Origin: an uncultured Erythrobacter sp.
Lineage (GTDB): Bacteria > Pseudomonadota > Alphaproteobacteria > Sphingomonadales > Sphingomonadaceae
Assembly (NCBI GenBank): GCA_947499505.1
Contig: CANMOQ010000001.1
Location: 602,037-666,036 of the forward strand
Direction: 5' to 3'
DNA: 64,000 bases
Below the pieces are notes generated by a model. That model saw nothing but the letters and a program-made list of their open reading frames with translations, was not told where the DNA came from and did no database searches. The position numbers were made by a program, and so were the translations under genes. Below, in pieces: positions 43,463 to 52,903 of the stretch. The number at the start of each line of letters is the position of its first letter. Position 1 is the first letter of the stretch.

Positions 43463-45772
43463 ATGGCCAAAAGACAAATGAAACGCCCCGCAGGCATGCC
43501 GAGTGCGAAGCAGGTGCTGGAGTTTATTCAGACTGCGCACGGCCCCACGGGCAAGCGTGAGATCGCGAAGGCGTTTGGCCTGAAAGGTCAGGAGAAAATC
43601 GCGCTCAAACGCTTGCTCAAGGATATGGCCGAAGAAGGCCTGATCGACGGGAAGAAGACCGCCTATCACCGGATGGGCGGCGTGCCTAAAGTCACCGTGC
43701 TGAAGGTCGTCGATATCGAAGACGGCGAAGCAATCGCGGTCCCTGAGAATTGGGATGCCGACGCGCCGGATAAGCCGCCGCGTTTGACTGTCAAAGAGCT
43801 GAAAGGTGGGCGCGGTGCGAAAGGCATGCCGGCGCTCAAGCGCGGCGACCGGGTGCTGTCTCGCACCGAAGAAACGGATGCGGGGTGGATCGCCCATCCG
43901 ATGAAGAAATTGCCTGCGCGCAGCGAAGGTCTGCTCGGCGTGGTTGAGCTCGATGGCCGCGGCAAGGCATGGCTGGCTCCGGTCGACAAACGTATCCGCA
44001 ATTCCTCTCCCATCGCCGATGTGGGCGAAGCGGAAGAGGGGCAGCTTGTCCTGTGCGAACGGGTGGGCCGCTCTGAACGGGCTGGCGTGAAAGTTGTCGA
44101 GGTGATCGGTGATCCGCTGGCTCCCAAAAGCTTCAGCCTGATTGCTATTGCCAAGCATGGCATCCCGCAAACCTTCCCAGACGAAACTCTGGCCGAGGCG
44201 CAGACCGCGACCGAGCTGACCTTGTCCGAGGAAAAGCGCGAAGACCTGCGCGATCTGCCCATCGTCGCAATCGATCCGGCCGATGCGCGCGATCATGATG
44301 ATGCGATCTGGGCAGAGCCTGATGGCGAGGGTGGCTTCAAGGCGCTCGTCGCGATTGCTGACGTCTCCTATTACGTCCGCCCCGGCGGCGCGCTGGATAA
44401 AGAAGCGCGAAAGCGCGGCAATTCGGTCTACTTCCCCGACCGCGTCGTGCCGATGCTGCCAGAGATATTGAGCGCCGATGTGTGCTCCCTTCGAGAGGGC
44501 GAAGATCGCTCGGCAATGGCATGTCACTTGCGGATCAATTCCAAGGGCAAGATCACCAGCCACCGCTTCACCCGGGCGATTGTTCGCATCCATCACAATA
44601 TCGCTTACGAAGATGCGCAGGCGGCGGTGGACGGCGACAACACGCCGGAATTTCTCGGCAATTTGTGGGCCGCATGGAAAGTACTGGCGGCTGCCCGCGC
44701 CGCGCGTGATCCGCTGGATCTGGATCTGCCAGAACGGCGAGTCGTGCTCGATGAGCAAGGTCAGATCGCAGAGATCGCCGTACGCGAGAGGCTCGATGCT
44801 CACCGCGTAGTGGAAGATTTCATGATCGCGGCGAATGTCGCGGCGGCTCAGGCACTGGAGGCCAAGAGCTCGCCTGTGGTTTACCGCGTGCATGAGACGC
44901 CAAGCCGAGAGAAGCTGATCGCGCTGCGCGATTATCTGGAGACGTTCGGGCAAAAGCTCGCGCTGGGTCAGGTGGTCACGCCGAGCCTGTTCAACCGCAT
45001 GCTCAAAGATGTGAGCGATGAGGATGAAAAGGCGCAGGTGATGGAAGCTGTCCTGCGCACTCAGATGCAGGCCTATTACGGCCCGGCCAATTCGGGGCAC
45101 TTTGGCCTGGCGCTTGGCTCTTATGCGCACTTCACATCGCCCATTCGCCGCTATGCCGATCTCCTTGTGCATCGCGCATTGGTGGATGCGTATAAGCTGG
45201 AGCAGCCTAAGCCGAAGGTGTCTTTGCCGGAGAAAAGCGGGCTGTCCGAGCGTGACCGCGACAATCCGCAACAGATCACTGACGCTATCAGCCAGACAGA
45301 GCGCCGGGCAATGGAGGCGGAACGCGATACGATCGACCGTTATGTTGCCGCATGGCTATCTGGCAGAGTTGGTGAGAATTTTGAAACGCGTATCACGGGC
45401 GTTCAGGGCTTTGGATTCTTCGCCACAATCGTAGGTCTTGGCGGTGATGGGCTCGTGCCGGTTTCGACCTTGGGCGCAGAGCACTTCCGCTATGAAGAAG
45501 CGGCGCAATCCTTGGTGGGCGAGGATAGCGGCACCAGCTATTCGCCCGGCGACAAGCTCACGCTGCAACTGGCGGAGGCAAATGCGCTCACCGGAGCGCT
45601 CAAATTTGTGCCGGTCGATGCCGATGGCCAAGCGATTGAGCCGCGCGGGAACCGTCCGCCGCCGCGCCGGGGCAAGCCGAGTTATAAAAAGGGTCCGCCT
45701 AAAAAGGAGAAATATGCCGCTGGCAAACGCGGCCGTCCCGGCAATATCCGCCATCAGGGACGGCGCAAGTAG
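43463..45772 (+). CDS. rnr: Ribonuclease R
   Basis: 769 residues. RNase R degrades structured RNA 3' to 5'. Order: a winged-helix N-terminus (KQVLEFIQTAHGPTGKREIA), cold-shock domains, the RNB catalytic domain (IAIDPADARDHDDAIWAEPD with the metal-binding aspartates, SYYVRPGGALDKEARKRGNS then VYFPDRVVPMLPE, TSPIRRYADLLVHRAL), an S1 domain (RITGVQGFGFFATIVGLGGD) and a very basic tail (RPPPRRGKPSYKKGPPKKEK) that could bind ribosomes or RNA. The ATG at 43463 fits best; 12 upstream codons of the open frame read through the REP-like repeat. Confidence 0.95.
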   Translation: MAKRQMKRPAGMPSAKQVLEFIQTAHGPTGKREIAKAFGLKGQEKIALKRLLKDMAEEGLIDGKKTAYHRMGGVPKVTVLKVVDIEDGEAIAVPENWDADAPDKPPRLTVKELKGGRGAKGMPALKRGDRVLSRTEETDAGWIAHPMKKLPARSEGLLGVVELDGRGKAWLAPVDKRIRNSSPIADVGEAEEGQLVLCERVGRSERAGVKVVEVIGDPLAPKSFSLIAIAKHGIPQTFPDETLAEAQTATELTLSEEKREDLRDLPIVAIDPADARDHDDAIWAEPDGEGGFKALVAIADVSYYVRPGGALDKEARKRGNSVYFPDRVVPMLPEILSADVCSLREGEDRSAMACHLRINSKGKITSHRFTRAIVRIHHNIAYEDAQAAVDGDNTPEFLGNLWAAWKVLAAARAARDPLDLDLPERRVVLDEQGQIAEIAVRERLDAHRVVEDFMIAANVAAAQALEAKSSPVVYRVHETPSREKLIALRDYLETFGQKLALGQVVTPSLFNRMLKDVSDEDEKAQVMEAVLRTQMQAYYGPANSGHFGLALGSYAHFTSPIRRYADLLVHRALVDAYKLEQPKPKVSLPEKSGLSERDRDNPQQITDAISQTERRAMEAERDTIDRYVAAWLSGRVGENFETRITGVQGFGFFATIVGLGGDGLVPVSTLGAEHFRYEEAAQSLVGEDSGTSYSPGDKLTLQLAEANALTGALKFVPVDADGQAIEPRGNRPPPRRGKPSYKKGPPKKEKYAAGKRGRPGNIRHQGRRK

Positions 45773-45799
45773 GCCCAGTAAACCTGCGCTAAACCGCAA

Positions 45800-46249
45800 T
45801 TACACTTCGTGATCGCTGCTGGTTTCGTCGTAATCGTTCGGGATGACGTAGAGCGGACAGGGCAGCTCACCCGCATGCGCTGAAAAGTGCGTAACCAGCG
45901 GGCCGGGGTTGCCGCTCGCCGCGCCCAGCACCAATGCGGCGACTTCATTGTGGTTCTTCAAAAAGTCGCTGACGATTGACTGGTTGTTGCCGACCTTCAC
46001 TGATATTGTCGGCATGATCCCGCTTTCCGCCAGCAGATTGCCGCCGATTCCGTTGGCCAGCATTTCTGCCCGGTCATGCGCCTCTTGCTCGATGGTGTCT
46101 TGCACCGCGCCAAACGCGCTCACGTTTTGCTGAGCGACAACCGCCAGGATGTGCACCGCGCCTTTCACCGCGACAGCGCGCCGTGCGGCATACCGCAATG
46201 CGGCCCGCGCTTCTTCGCTTTCGTCCATTACAACCAGGAATGTACGCAT
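45800..46249 (-). CDS. Universal stress protein
   Basis: 149 residues, [20 protein letters not shown] as the N-terminal strand, then a single UspA domain with [40 protein letters not shown] and [14 protein letters not shown]. The ATP-binding G-2x-G-9x-GS signature is only partly kept (GAASGNPGP), so nucleotide binding is uncertain. The true start is the ATG at 46249; a much longer reading frame continues upstream antisense to the E2 gene and is not real. It is divergent from pdhC with 121 bp between. Confidence 0.84.
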   Translation of the reverse strand: MRTFLVVMDESEEARAALRYAARRAVAVKGAVHILAVVAQQNVSAFGAVQDTIEQEAHDRAEMLANGIGGNLLAESGIMPTISVKVGNNQSIVSDFLKNHNEVAALVLGAASGNPGPLVTHFSAHAGELPCPLYVIPNDYDETSSDHEV

Positions 46250-46370
46250 ATTCTTCGCTCCCCTTGAGGTAGCTATCCTTTCAAATGGTTTCGTATGCAA
46301 GGCCTTGCCCGAAGCGGCTGAATTCGTCACACGGGCAAAACAACACCAGCGACGAGGATTTGACCGCTCC

Positions 46371-47663
46371 ATGGCCGTAGAAATCAAGATGCCCGCTCTC
46401 TCTCCAACTATGGAGGAGGGGACGCTTGCCAAATGGTTGGTGAAGGTTGGCGACACTGTGAACTCTGGCGAGATCATGGCCGAGATTGAGACCGACAAAG
46501 CGACAATGGAATTTGAAGCCGTCGATGAAGGCACCATAGTTGCGATCCTGGTCGAGGAAGGCAGCGAAAACGTTGCGGTCGGCACGGTTATCGCAATGCT
46601 GGCGGAAGAAGGCGAGGACATTGGCGATGTGAGCGAACCAAGTGATGCGCCTGCGCCAAGTACCCCGGCAGAGCCTGAGCCAGCGGCTGAAGCGCCTGCT
46701 GCACCAGCGACCGCTCCTGCGCCTGCGCCCGCAGCAAAACCTACGCCTGCATCGTCGGAAGGACGGATTGTCGCCTCTCCTTTGGCGAAGCGTATCGCTG
46801 AGCAAAAGGGTGTCGATCTTTCGCAAGTCACCGGCTCTGGTCCAAATGGCCGGATCGTGAAGGCAGATGTTGAGGGCTCCAGCGCCAGCGCAGCTCGCAC
46901 TGCAAGCGCGTCTGCATCTGCGGCTCAGCCAGCGGCAGCGCCTACGCCGTCCATGTCGCCCGATGATGGCGGCGCGCCTTATGCTGAGGCGAAGCTCAAC
47001 AATGTTCGCAAGGTCATTGCTCGCCGCCTGACCGAGGCGAAGCAGCAGATCCCGCATATCTATCTGACCGTCGATGTTCAGCTCGATGCGCTGCTGAAAC
47101 TGCGCAAGGAACTCAACGCATCGCTTGAAGCAGACGGGGTGAAACTCTCTGTCAACGACCTGATTATCAAGGCGCTTGCGCGCTCGCTGCAACGCGAACC
47201 GCAATGCAATGTCAGCTTCCAGGGTGATGTCATGCACGAATACAGCCGCCAGGACATCTCTGTCGCGGTGGCTGCGCCTTCCGGTCTGATCACGCCAGTG
47301 ATCCGCGATGCCGGACGCAAGGGGCTCGCGGAAATCTCAACCGAGATGAAGGAGCTGGCTGGCAAGGCGCGCGATGGCAAGCTGATGCCGCATGAGTATC
47401 AGGGCGGCACGGCCTCGCTCTCCAACCTAGGCATGTTCGGCACGAAGCATTTTGATGCCGTAATCAACTCGCCGCAGGGAATGATCCTGGCCGTCGGCGC
47501 GGGCGAACAGCGGCCCGCAGTTGTTGACGGCGCGCTAGGCATTGCGACCGTGATGACTGTGACGGGCAGCTTCGATCACCGCGCGATTGACGGTGTGGAC
47601 GGGGCGAAATTGCTCGCTCAATTCCAAAGCCTGATTGAGAATCCAATGGGGCTGGTGGTGTGA
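46371..47663 (+). CDS. pdhC: Pyruvate dehydrogenase E2 (dihydrolipoamide acetyltransferase)
   Basis: 430 residues. Residues 1-80 form a lipoyl domain with Lys43 in [11 protein letters not shown]; an Ala/Pro linker follows; then the E3-binding domain ([20 protein letters not shown] then [13 protein letters not shown]), a second Ala-rich linker and the catalytic domain with [18 protein letters not shown] (HxxxDG). It forms the core of the pyruvate dehydrogenase complex, transferring acetyl to CoA. E1 genes are not here; the E3 gene lpd is 0.8 kb downstream. The ATG at 46371 gives the standard [17 protein letters not shown] start. Confidence 0.95.
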   Translation: MAVEIKMPALSPTMEEGTLAKWLVKVGDTVNSGEIMAEIETDKATMEFEAVDEGTIVAILVEEGSENVAVGTVIAMLAEEGEDIGDVSEPSDAPAPSTPAEPEPAAEAPAAPATAPAPAPAAKPTPASSEGRIVASPLAKRIAEQKGVDLSQVTGSGPNGRIVKADVEGSSASAARTASASASAAQPAAAPTPSMSPDDGGAPYAEAKLNNVRKVIARRLTEAKQQIPHIYLTVDVQLDALLKLRKELNASLEADGVKLSVNDLIIKALARSLQREPQCNVSFQGDVMHEYSRQDISVAVAAPSGLITPVIRDAGRKGLAEISTEMKELAGKARDGKLMPHEYQGGTASLSNLGMFGTKHFDAVINSPQGMILAVGAGEQRPAVVDGALGIATVMTVTGSFDHRAIDGVDGAKLLAQFQSLIENPMGLVV

Positions 47664-48070
47664 CAATTGCCGTATTGGGCAAGGCGATCATAATAGCGTT
47701 TATAGCCGCTCTTACCGCGTGGCTGTGTCCCATCGTTTACCTGATTTCTAACGGGGATAGCCTTGACTTCAATCCTGCTTCGCCGGTGCGTCAGGGTAGC
47801 GCCATTGCGTTGCTTGGAAGCTATGGCGTTGGCCTGCCGGTGTCGCTCCTCACATACTTCCTTGCGCGGCGACATCTCATGCAATCGCCGATGACTTTGT
47901 TCACAATCGCATCGCTCGCTGGGGTGATGATGATCCTCGTTTGCCTCGTGTTTGGTGATGGGTTCTTGGCCCTGATGTTTGGCGTCCCCTCTCTGATTGC
48001 AGCGCTGGTTTTCGCCACTCTTGGCTGGTTCTGGATTTTAAAGCCGGAGCGTGAGGCTGCGAATGTCTGA
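47660..48070 (+). CDS. Hypothetical integral membrane protein in the pdh cluster
   Basis: 136 residues, not recognised. Four hydrophobic segments: [60 protein letters not shown] and [20 protein letters not shown]. It starts at GTG within the E2 stop (GTGTGA, 4 bp overlap) and ends overlapping the thioesterase start by 8 bp, so it is translationally embedded between pdhC and the thioesterase. No motif suggests a function. Confidence 0.6.
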   Translation: MTIAVLGKAIIIAFIAALTAWLCPIVYLISNGDSLDFNPASPVRQGSAIALLGSYGVGLPVSLLTYFLARRHLMQSPMTLFTIASLAGVMMILVCLVFGDGFLALMFGVPSLIAALVFATLGWFWILKPEREAANV

Positions 48071-48446
48071 TCGCACCCCTCTTATCCGCGTCACGGCCAT
48101 GCCTGCAGACACCAACCCCTATGGCGGCGTGTTTGGCGGATGGCTGATGAGCCAAATGGCGCTGGGCGCGGGCTCTTTGGCGAGCCGTGAGGGACAAGGC
48201 AAAGCGGTGGTGGTGGCCGCAACGGATTTCGCCTTTCCGGGCGCGATGGAGGTCGGCGATGAGCTGTCGATCTATTGCGAGATCAGCGTGCGCGGCAACA
48301 CATCGCTGACCATTCAAGCGGAAGGCATCGCCCGAACACGGAATGGCGAGGCGACGATCAAAGTTTCTCAAGGCACTTTTAAATTTGTAGTTCTGGATGC
48401 CAATGATCGGCCGCGCGCACTCGCTGCGCCGCCTCAGATCGTTTAG
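48063..48446 (+). CDS. Acyl-CoA thioesterase, hotdog fold (YciA-like)
   Basis: 127 residues. [20 protein letters not shown] then GGVFGGWLMSQMALGAGSLA is the typical N-terminus of short-chain acyl-CoA hydrolases of the YciA/Acot type, followed by VVVAATDFAFPGAMEVGDEL and NTSLTIQAEGIARTRNGEA. It cleaves acyl-CoA thioesters to free acid and CoA; the place between E2 and lpd suggests CoA or acetyl-CoA balance near pyruvate dehydrogenase (inference). The ATG at 48063 is used; the frame reaches back to 48051. Confidence 0.86.
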   Translation: MSDRTPLIRVTAMPADTNPYGGVFGGWLMSQMALGAGSLASREGQGKAVVVAATDFAFPGAMEVGDELSIYCEISVRGNTSLTIQAEGIARTRNGEATIKVSQGTFKFVVLDANDRPRALAAPPQIV

Positions 48447-48477
48447 GCGCTTTTCTCCCCAAGGAAGGATATTCTCG

Positions 48478-49887
48478 ATGGCCAATTCTTATGATGTGGT
48501 TGTTCTTGGTTCTGGTCCCGGCGGTTATGTTGCGGCGATCCGCTGTGCGCAGCTGGGCCTCAAAACGGCGATTGTTGAACGTGAGAACCTCGGCGGTATC
48601 TGCCTCAATTGGGGCTGTATCCCGACCAAGGCGTTGCTGCGCTCAGCAGAGATATTCCACTATATGCAAAATGCGGGTGATTACGGCCTGAAGGCGCAAG
48701 GGATTGAGGCCGATCTTGAGGCTGTGGTGAAGCGCAGCCGCGGCGTCGCAAAGCAGCTTAATCAGGGTATTGGCCACCTGATGAAAAAGAACAAGATCAC
48801 CGTTCACATGGGCGAGGGCAAGCTAACCGGGCCGACCAGCCTCACTGTGAAGGGCGATAAGGGCGAGGAGAAACTCTCCGCCAAGCATGTGATCGTCGCC
48901 ACCGGCGCACGGGCACGCGACCTGCCGTTTGCGCCCGCTGATGGGAAGCGAGTGTGGACCTATCGCCACGCGATGACCCCGCCGGAAATGCCGAGCAAGC
49001 TGTTGGTGATTGGTTCCGGCGCGATCGGGATCGAATTTGCGAGCTTCTATAACGATATGGGCGCCGATGTGACCGTGGTTGAGATGCTCGATCGGATCGT
49101 GCCGGTCGAGGATGCTGACGTTTCCACTTTCCTCGAAAAATCGCTGACCAAGCAAGGCATCAAAGTGATGACCGGCGCCGGTGTCGATGAACTGAAAGTC
49201 GGCGCCAAAGGCGTCACTGCGACGATCAAGGATAAGGCTGGCAAAGCATCGACCACAGAATACAGCCATGTGATCACCGCCATCGGAATTCAGCCCAATA
49301 CCGAGAATATCGGTCTGGAGAAGCTGGCGGAAATGGACCGCGGCTTCATTCAAATCGATCCGTTTGGCCGGACCAAAACCAAAGGCCTATGGGCGATTGG
49401 CGATTGCACGCCTGGCCCATGGCTGGCCCATAAGGCGAGCCACGAGGGCGTGAGCTGCGCCGAGGCCATTGCTCAAGAGCTTGGCAATAAGGATGTGCAC
49501 CCGCATCCACTTGATCGCAGCAACATTCCAGGTTGCACCTATTGCCACCCGCAAATCGCCAGCGTCGGCATGACCGAGGCGGCGGCGAAGGACGCAGGAC
49601 ACAAGGTTCGCGTCGGCAATTTCCCCTTCATCGGCAACGGCAAAGCCATCGCGCTGGGCGAAGCGGAAGGCTTCATCAAAACCGTGTTTGATGCCGGCAC
49701 AGGCGAGCTGCTGGGCGCGCATATGATCGGCGCGGAAGTGACGGAACTGATCCAAGGGTACACCGTGGGCAAGACCTTGGAGACGACAGAACAAGAGCTG
49801 ATGCAAACAGTCTTCCCGCACCCAACCTTGTCAGAAATGATGCATGAGAGCGTGCTGGATGCCTATGACCGCGCGCTGCATTTTTAG
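48478..49887 (+). CDS. lpd: Dihydrolipoyl dehydrogenase (E3)
   Basis: 469 residues. The FAD-binding motif is VVVLGSGPGGYVAAIRCAQL; the redox disulfide is Cys42 and Cys47 in GGICLNWGCIPTKAL; the NAD site is LLVIGSGAIGIEFASFYNDM; the dimer domain has YCHPQIASVGMTEAA and the active-site HPHPTLSEMMHE-like end (FPHPTLSEMMHESVLDA). It reoxidises dihydrolipoamide of pyruvate dehydrogenase and related complexes. A strong ribosome site (AAGGAAGGA) precedes the ATG at 48478 and a terminator follows at 49905. Confidence 0.96.
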   Translation: MANSYDVVVLGSGPGGYVAAIRCAQLGLKTAIVERENLGGICLNWGCIPTKALLRSAEIFHYMQNAGDYGLKAQGIEADLEAVVKRSRGVAKQLNQGIGHLMKKNKITVHMGEGKLTGPTSLTVKGDKGEEKLSAKHVIVATGARARDLPFAPADGKRVWTYRHAMTPPEMPSKLLVIGSGAIGIEFASFYNDMGADVTVVEMLDRIVPVEDADVSTFLEKSLTKQGIKVMTGAGVDELKVGAKGVTATIKDKAGKASTTEYSHVITAIGIQPNTENIGLEKLAEMDRGFIQIDPFGRTKTKGLWAIGDCTPGPWLAHKASHEGVSCAEAIAQELGNKDVHPHPLDRSNIPGCTYCHPQIASVGMTEAAAKDAGHKVRVGNFPFIGNGKAIALGEAEGFIKTVFDAGTGELLGAHMIGAEVTELIQGYTVGKTLETTEQELMQTVFPHPTLSEMMHESVLDAYDRALHF

Positions 49888-49904
49888 GGCCGGCCTCTAA
49901 ACGC

Positions 49905-49933
49905 AAAAAGGCCCCACAAATGTGGAGCCCTTT
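49905..49933. terminator. Bidirectional rho-independent terminator between lpd and tRNA-Ser
   Basis: AAAAA, then GGCCCCACA-AA-TGTGGAGCC, then CTTT: a 9-bp stem with one C-A mismatch and a tiny loop. The A-run on the left is a T-run for the leftward tRNA gene, whose end is 3 bp away; lpd transcripts from the left would also end here. Confidence 0.85.
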
Positions 49934-49935
49934 AA

Positions 49936-50025
49936 TGGCGGACAGTCAGGGATTCGAACCCTGGAAGGGCTTGCACCCTTGCCGGTTTTCAAGACCGGTG
50001 CATTCGACCACTCTGCCAACTGTCC
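49936..50025 (-). tRNA. tRNA-Ser (anticodon UGA)
   Basis: On the reverse strand the acceptor arm GGACAGT pairs with ACTGTCC, the discriminator is G and CCA is encoded. The anticodon stem CCGGT / ACCGG encloses CTTGAAA, giving anticodon TGA, which reads UCA and UCG-type serine codons. The long variable arm (AAGGGTGCAAGCCCTT) and the T-arm (CAGGGTTCGAATCCCTG) are those of a class II tRNA-Ser. The 90-nt length including CCA is normal. It shares a terminator with lpd. Confidence 0.97.
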
Positions 50026-50094
50026 GCGCTGGGGACGCTCGCTAGCGACTGAATTCGCTGTTGTCACCCATAAAGGTCAGCCTAAGACGTAAAT

Positions 50095-51012
50095 ATGGCA
50101 AAAGGCACTCATGATTACGCGGCTGACCCGCGCAATGACACCATTCTGATCAACGTCAACGGGGCGCTTGTTCCGCGAGCAGAGGCCAGCGTGTCCGTAT
50201 TCGACAGCGGATTTATGCTGGGCGATGGCGTGTGGGAGGGGCTGCGCGTTCACAAGGGTAGAATCGCGTTTCTTAAGGCACATCTTGACCGCCTGTTTGA
50301 GGGAGCAAAGGCGATAGCGATGGACATTGGCCTATCGCGAGAGGAACTGACAGAGCGGCTCTATGAGACGATCACCGGCAATGCGATGCAGGCCGAAGAA
50401 GGCGTGCACATTCGCCTGATGGTGACGCGCGGCATTCGCTCAACGCCCTATCAAGACCCGCGCGTGGTCATTTCGCCAGCCACTATCGTGATTATCCCGG
50501 AATATAAGACGGCGCTGCCCAGCACGATTGAGGACGGCATTCGCCTGTTCACCGTGCATGTGCGGCGGGGCGATCCGGCGGTTCAGGATCAGAAACTCAA
50601 TTCGCATTCAAAGCTCAATTGCATCACCGCTTGTATCCAGGCGACGCAGGCGGGCGCGGACGAGGCGCTGATGCTCGATCCGCACGGCTTTGTCGCGACC
50701 TGCAATTCGACGCATTTCTTTATTGTCCGTGGCGGCGAGGTCTGGACCTCCAGCGGGGATTACTGCCTTGGCGGAATCACTCGTTCGAATGTCATCCAAA
50801 TTTGCCAAGAGCAGGGCATTCCGGTGTTTGAGAAGAACTTCTCGCTCACCGATGTCTACGGCGCGGATGAGGCGTTCGTCACCGGCACTTTTGCGGGCGT
50901 TGTCCCCGCCACTGAAGTGGATGGCCGGGTGCTGACGCAGGGGAGGGGGCCGATGGTTGAACGGCTGCAAGGCCACTACCGCGAATTGATCGACCGGGAT
51001 GTCGCGCAATGA
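50095..51012 (+). CDS. Class IV PLP aminotransferase (BCAA/D-amino acid type)
   Basis: 305 residues of the fold-type IV aminotransferase family. The PLP lysine is Lys173 in NSHSKLNCIT, preceded by VSVFDSGFMLGDGVWEGLRV, the typical substrate-domain entry, and followed by ADEALMLDPHGFVATCNSTH and GGITRSNVIQIC for cofactor phosphate binding. Specificity (branched-chain, D-amino acid or aminodeoxychorismate lyase) cannot be fixed: the usual E-G-T-x-N segment is changed to VATCNSTHFF. Its stop overlaps the next gene, a sulfotransferase-like protein, by 4 bp. Confidence 0.85.
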   Translation: MAKGTHDYAADPRNDTILINVNGALVPRAEASVSVFDSGFMLGDGVWEGLRVHKGRIAFLKAHLDRLFEGAKAIAMDIGLSREELTERLYETITGNAMQAEEGVHIRLMVTRGIRSTPYQDPRVVISPATIVIIPEYKTALPSTIEDGIRLFTVHVRRGDPAVQDQKLNSHSKLNCITACIQATQAGADEALMLDPHGFVATCNSTHFFIVRGGEVWTSSGDYCLGGITRSNVIQICQEQGIPVFEKNFSLTDVYGADEAFVTGTFAGVVPATEVDGRVLTQGRGPMVERLQGHYRELIDRDVAQ

Positions 51013-51746
51013 CATCGCCAATCCGCATCGCGATGTGGAGCGGGCCGCGCAATATCTCCACCGCCATGATGCGCAGCTTTGGTGCACGCGGCGACTGCGC
51101 GGTCAGCGATGAGCCCTTTTATGGCGCGTTCCTAAAGCACAGCGGCGAAAGTCATCCTATGGCGGCGGAGACGATCGCCGATATGGATTGCGACTGGCAC
51201 AGCGTGCTGGCGGCGCAATGTGGTCCTGTGCCGGGCGGTGCGCCTGTTTGGTATCAAAAGCACATGCCGCATCACATGATTGGCGGCGTGGATATTCGCG
51301 ATATGCCGGGCCACAAACATGCCTTTTTGATCCGCGCCCCAGAGCGCGTGGTGGCGAGTTACCGTGCCAAGAACGAGCTGCGACGCCCAGAAATGCTGGG
51401 ATTTGCGCAGCTGCGGGAGTATTTCGATTTAGAGGCAGATCGCAGCGGGACAGTCCCAGTGGTCTTGGATTCCGATGCGATTTTGCGTGACCCGCCAAAG
51501 GTGCTCGCGTGCCTGTGCGCTGCTTTAGGGATCGCTTGGGATCCGGCCATGCTTACATGGCAAAATGGGCCGCTGCCTGAGGATGGCGTGTGGGGCGCGC
51601 ATTGGTATGACAAGGTCAACGCCTCCACCGGATTTGGTTCTGCTCCCGGCCCATTGCCAGAACTGGACGGTCAATATCGCAAAGTCGCCGATGACTGCCG
51701 CGAGGATTATGAATATCTCGCGAGCCACGCCTTAAACGCCGACTGA
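51009..51746 (+). CDS. Sulfotransferase-like P-loop protein
   Basis: 245 residues. The N-terminal loop IAMWSGPRNISTAMMRSFGA is like the phosphosulfate-binding P-loop of sulfotransferases, and the region KHAFLIRAPERVVASYRAKN matches the 3'-phosphate-binding segment. Homologues occur fused to a class IV aminotransferase in plants, as I recall from the family, and here the aminotransferase gene is immediately upstream with a 4-bp overlap, so the two proteins probably act together. No acceptor molecule can be assigned. No signal peptide; cytoplasmic. Confidence 0.75.
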   Translation: MTSPIRIAMWSGPRNISTAMMRSFGARGDCAVSDEPFYGAFLKHSGESHPMAAETIADMDCDWHSVLAAQCGPVPGGAPVWYQKHMPHHMIGGVDIRDMPGHKHAFLIRAPERVVASYRAKNELRRPEMLGFAQLREYFDLEADRSGTVPVVLDSDAILRDPPKVLACLCAALGIAWDPAMLTWQNGPLPEDGVWGAHWYDKVNASTGFGSAPGPLPELDGQYRKVADDCREDYEYLASHALNAD

Positions 51747-51825
51747 CAGATTTTTTCGTGAAGTCTGTCGATTAGATTGCATTCGATAATTGGCAATTCA
51801 TGTTGGCTGTGAGAATAACCCGCTC

Positions 51826-52872
51826 ATGGCTTTGAACAAACTCGCAATCACCGCCGCCGCTCTCATGGCGGCCCTCGGCACCTCTTCGGCGTCCACCCCA
51901 GCAATCGCTCAGCAGAGCAGCTCTGCGACCCAGTCCTTTGGTGCCTATATGGAAACGCTGAAGGCGCGCGCCCGGGCCGAAGGTGTCAGCGAAGCGACGA
52001 TCCGGCGTATGACGACCGATCTGACTCCGAATGACCGGGTGATCCGGCTTGATCGCGGACAACCGGGCAGCCCGACACGGCGCGGCTATCCCGCGCTCGC
52101 GCCTTACATCTCCAAGCATGTGAACCCGACCCGCATTGCCGGCGGGCGCCGAGTGTTTGGCGAAAACCGCACAACCTTGCGCCGCATTGAGGCGGAGTAT
52201 GGCGTGCCAGCGCAAATCATGGTCGCGATTTTCGGGCATGAGACCAGCTATGGCCGGATCCGCGGCAATTTTGACCTGTCGCGCAGCCTCGCAACGCTCG
52301 CATGGGAGGGGCGTCGCCGCGAGCTCTTCTCTGGCGAATGGGTTGCGCTGATGAAGGTCGCTGACAAAGGCTATTCACGCCAGCAATTGGTTGGCAGCTA
52401 TGCGGGCGCCTTTGGTAATCCGCAGTTCTTGCCCTCGGTCTATCTGCGCCTAGCCGAGGATGGTGATGGGGATGGCCGCGCAAACATCTTCTCCAACCGC
52501 GCGGACACATTTGCCTCGATTGCGAACTATTTCAAAGACGCCGGATGGCGCACGGGCCAGCCTTGGGGCGTTCGGGCGAGCGTGCCGAGTGGTTTCAACG
52601 TCGATGCCTATAAGACGAAGCTGCGCGCACCGGTTTGCCCGCGTGTCCATGAACGCCACAGCCAGTGGAAGACCGTGCGCGAATGGCGCGAGCTTGGCGT
52701 TCAGCCACAACGCCCGCTGGCGGATGATACGCTCGCCTCGCTGTTCCAGCCCGATGGCCCAGGACGGCCTGCATGGCTGCTCACCAGCAATTACCGCGTG
52801 ATCCTGGAGTACAATTGCTCCAATTATTACGCGATGAGCGTCGGGCTGCTGGCTGACGAGATCGTGAACTAA
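51826..52872 (+). CDS. Lytic murein transglycosylase, MltB-like (GH103)
   Basis: 348 residues with a signal peptide (MALNKLAITAAALMAALGTS). The MltB-type catalytic domain has GVPAQIMVAIFGHETSYGRI with the catalytic Glu in GHETSYG, then SLATLAWEGRRRELFSGEW, YSRQQLVGSYAGAFGNPQFL and NRADTFASIANYFKDAGWRT. It cleaves peptidoglycan glycan strands to 1,6-anhydro ends. A C-terminal extension after about 260 residues has no lipobox. The start is the ATG at 51826, 12 codons inside the longer frame. Confidence 0.9.
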   Translation: MALNKLAITAAALMAALGTSSASTPAIAQQSSSATQSFGAYMETLKARARAEGVSEATIRRMTTDLTPNDRVIRLDRGQPGSPTRRGYPALAPYISKHVNPTRIAGGRRVFGENRTTLRRIEAEYGVPAQIMVAIFGHETSYGRIRGNFDLSRSLATLAWEGRRRELFSGEWVALMKVADKGYSRQQLVGSYAGAFGNPQFLPSVYLRLAEDGDGDGRANIFSNRADTFASIANYFKDAGWRTGQPWGVRASVPSGFNVDAYKTKLRAPVCPRVHERHSQWKTVREWRELGVQPQRPLADDTLASLFQPDGPGRPAWLLTSNYRVILEYNCSNYYAMSVGLLADEIVN

Positions 52873-52903
52873 ACCGCGCGGCGTCTCGCCAAGGCGAAAG
52901 GCT

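Noticed and set aside
43214-45271. A 685-codon open frame on the reverse strand over the M28 peptidase end and rnr
   Set aside because: It lies antisense to rnr, whose RNB motifs are unmistakable; its translation has no domain resemblance and the Arg/His/Gln-rich composition typical of shadow frames in GC-rich DNA.
46250-46900. N-terminal extension of the universal stress protein frame
   Set aside because: The family start [11 protein letters not shown] is at 46249; the extension is antisense to the E2 lipoyl domain and its Ser/Ala/Gly-rich sequence mirrors that gene.
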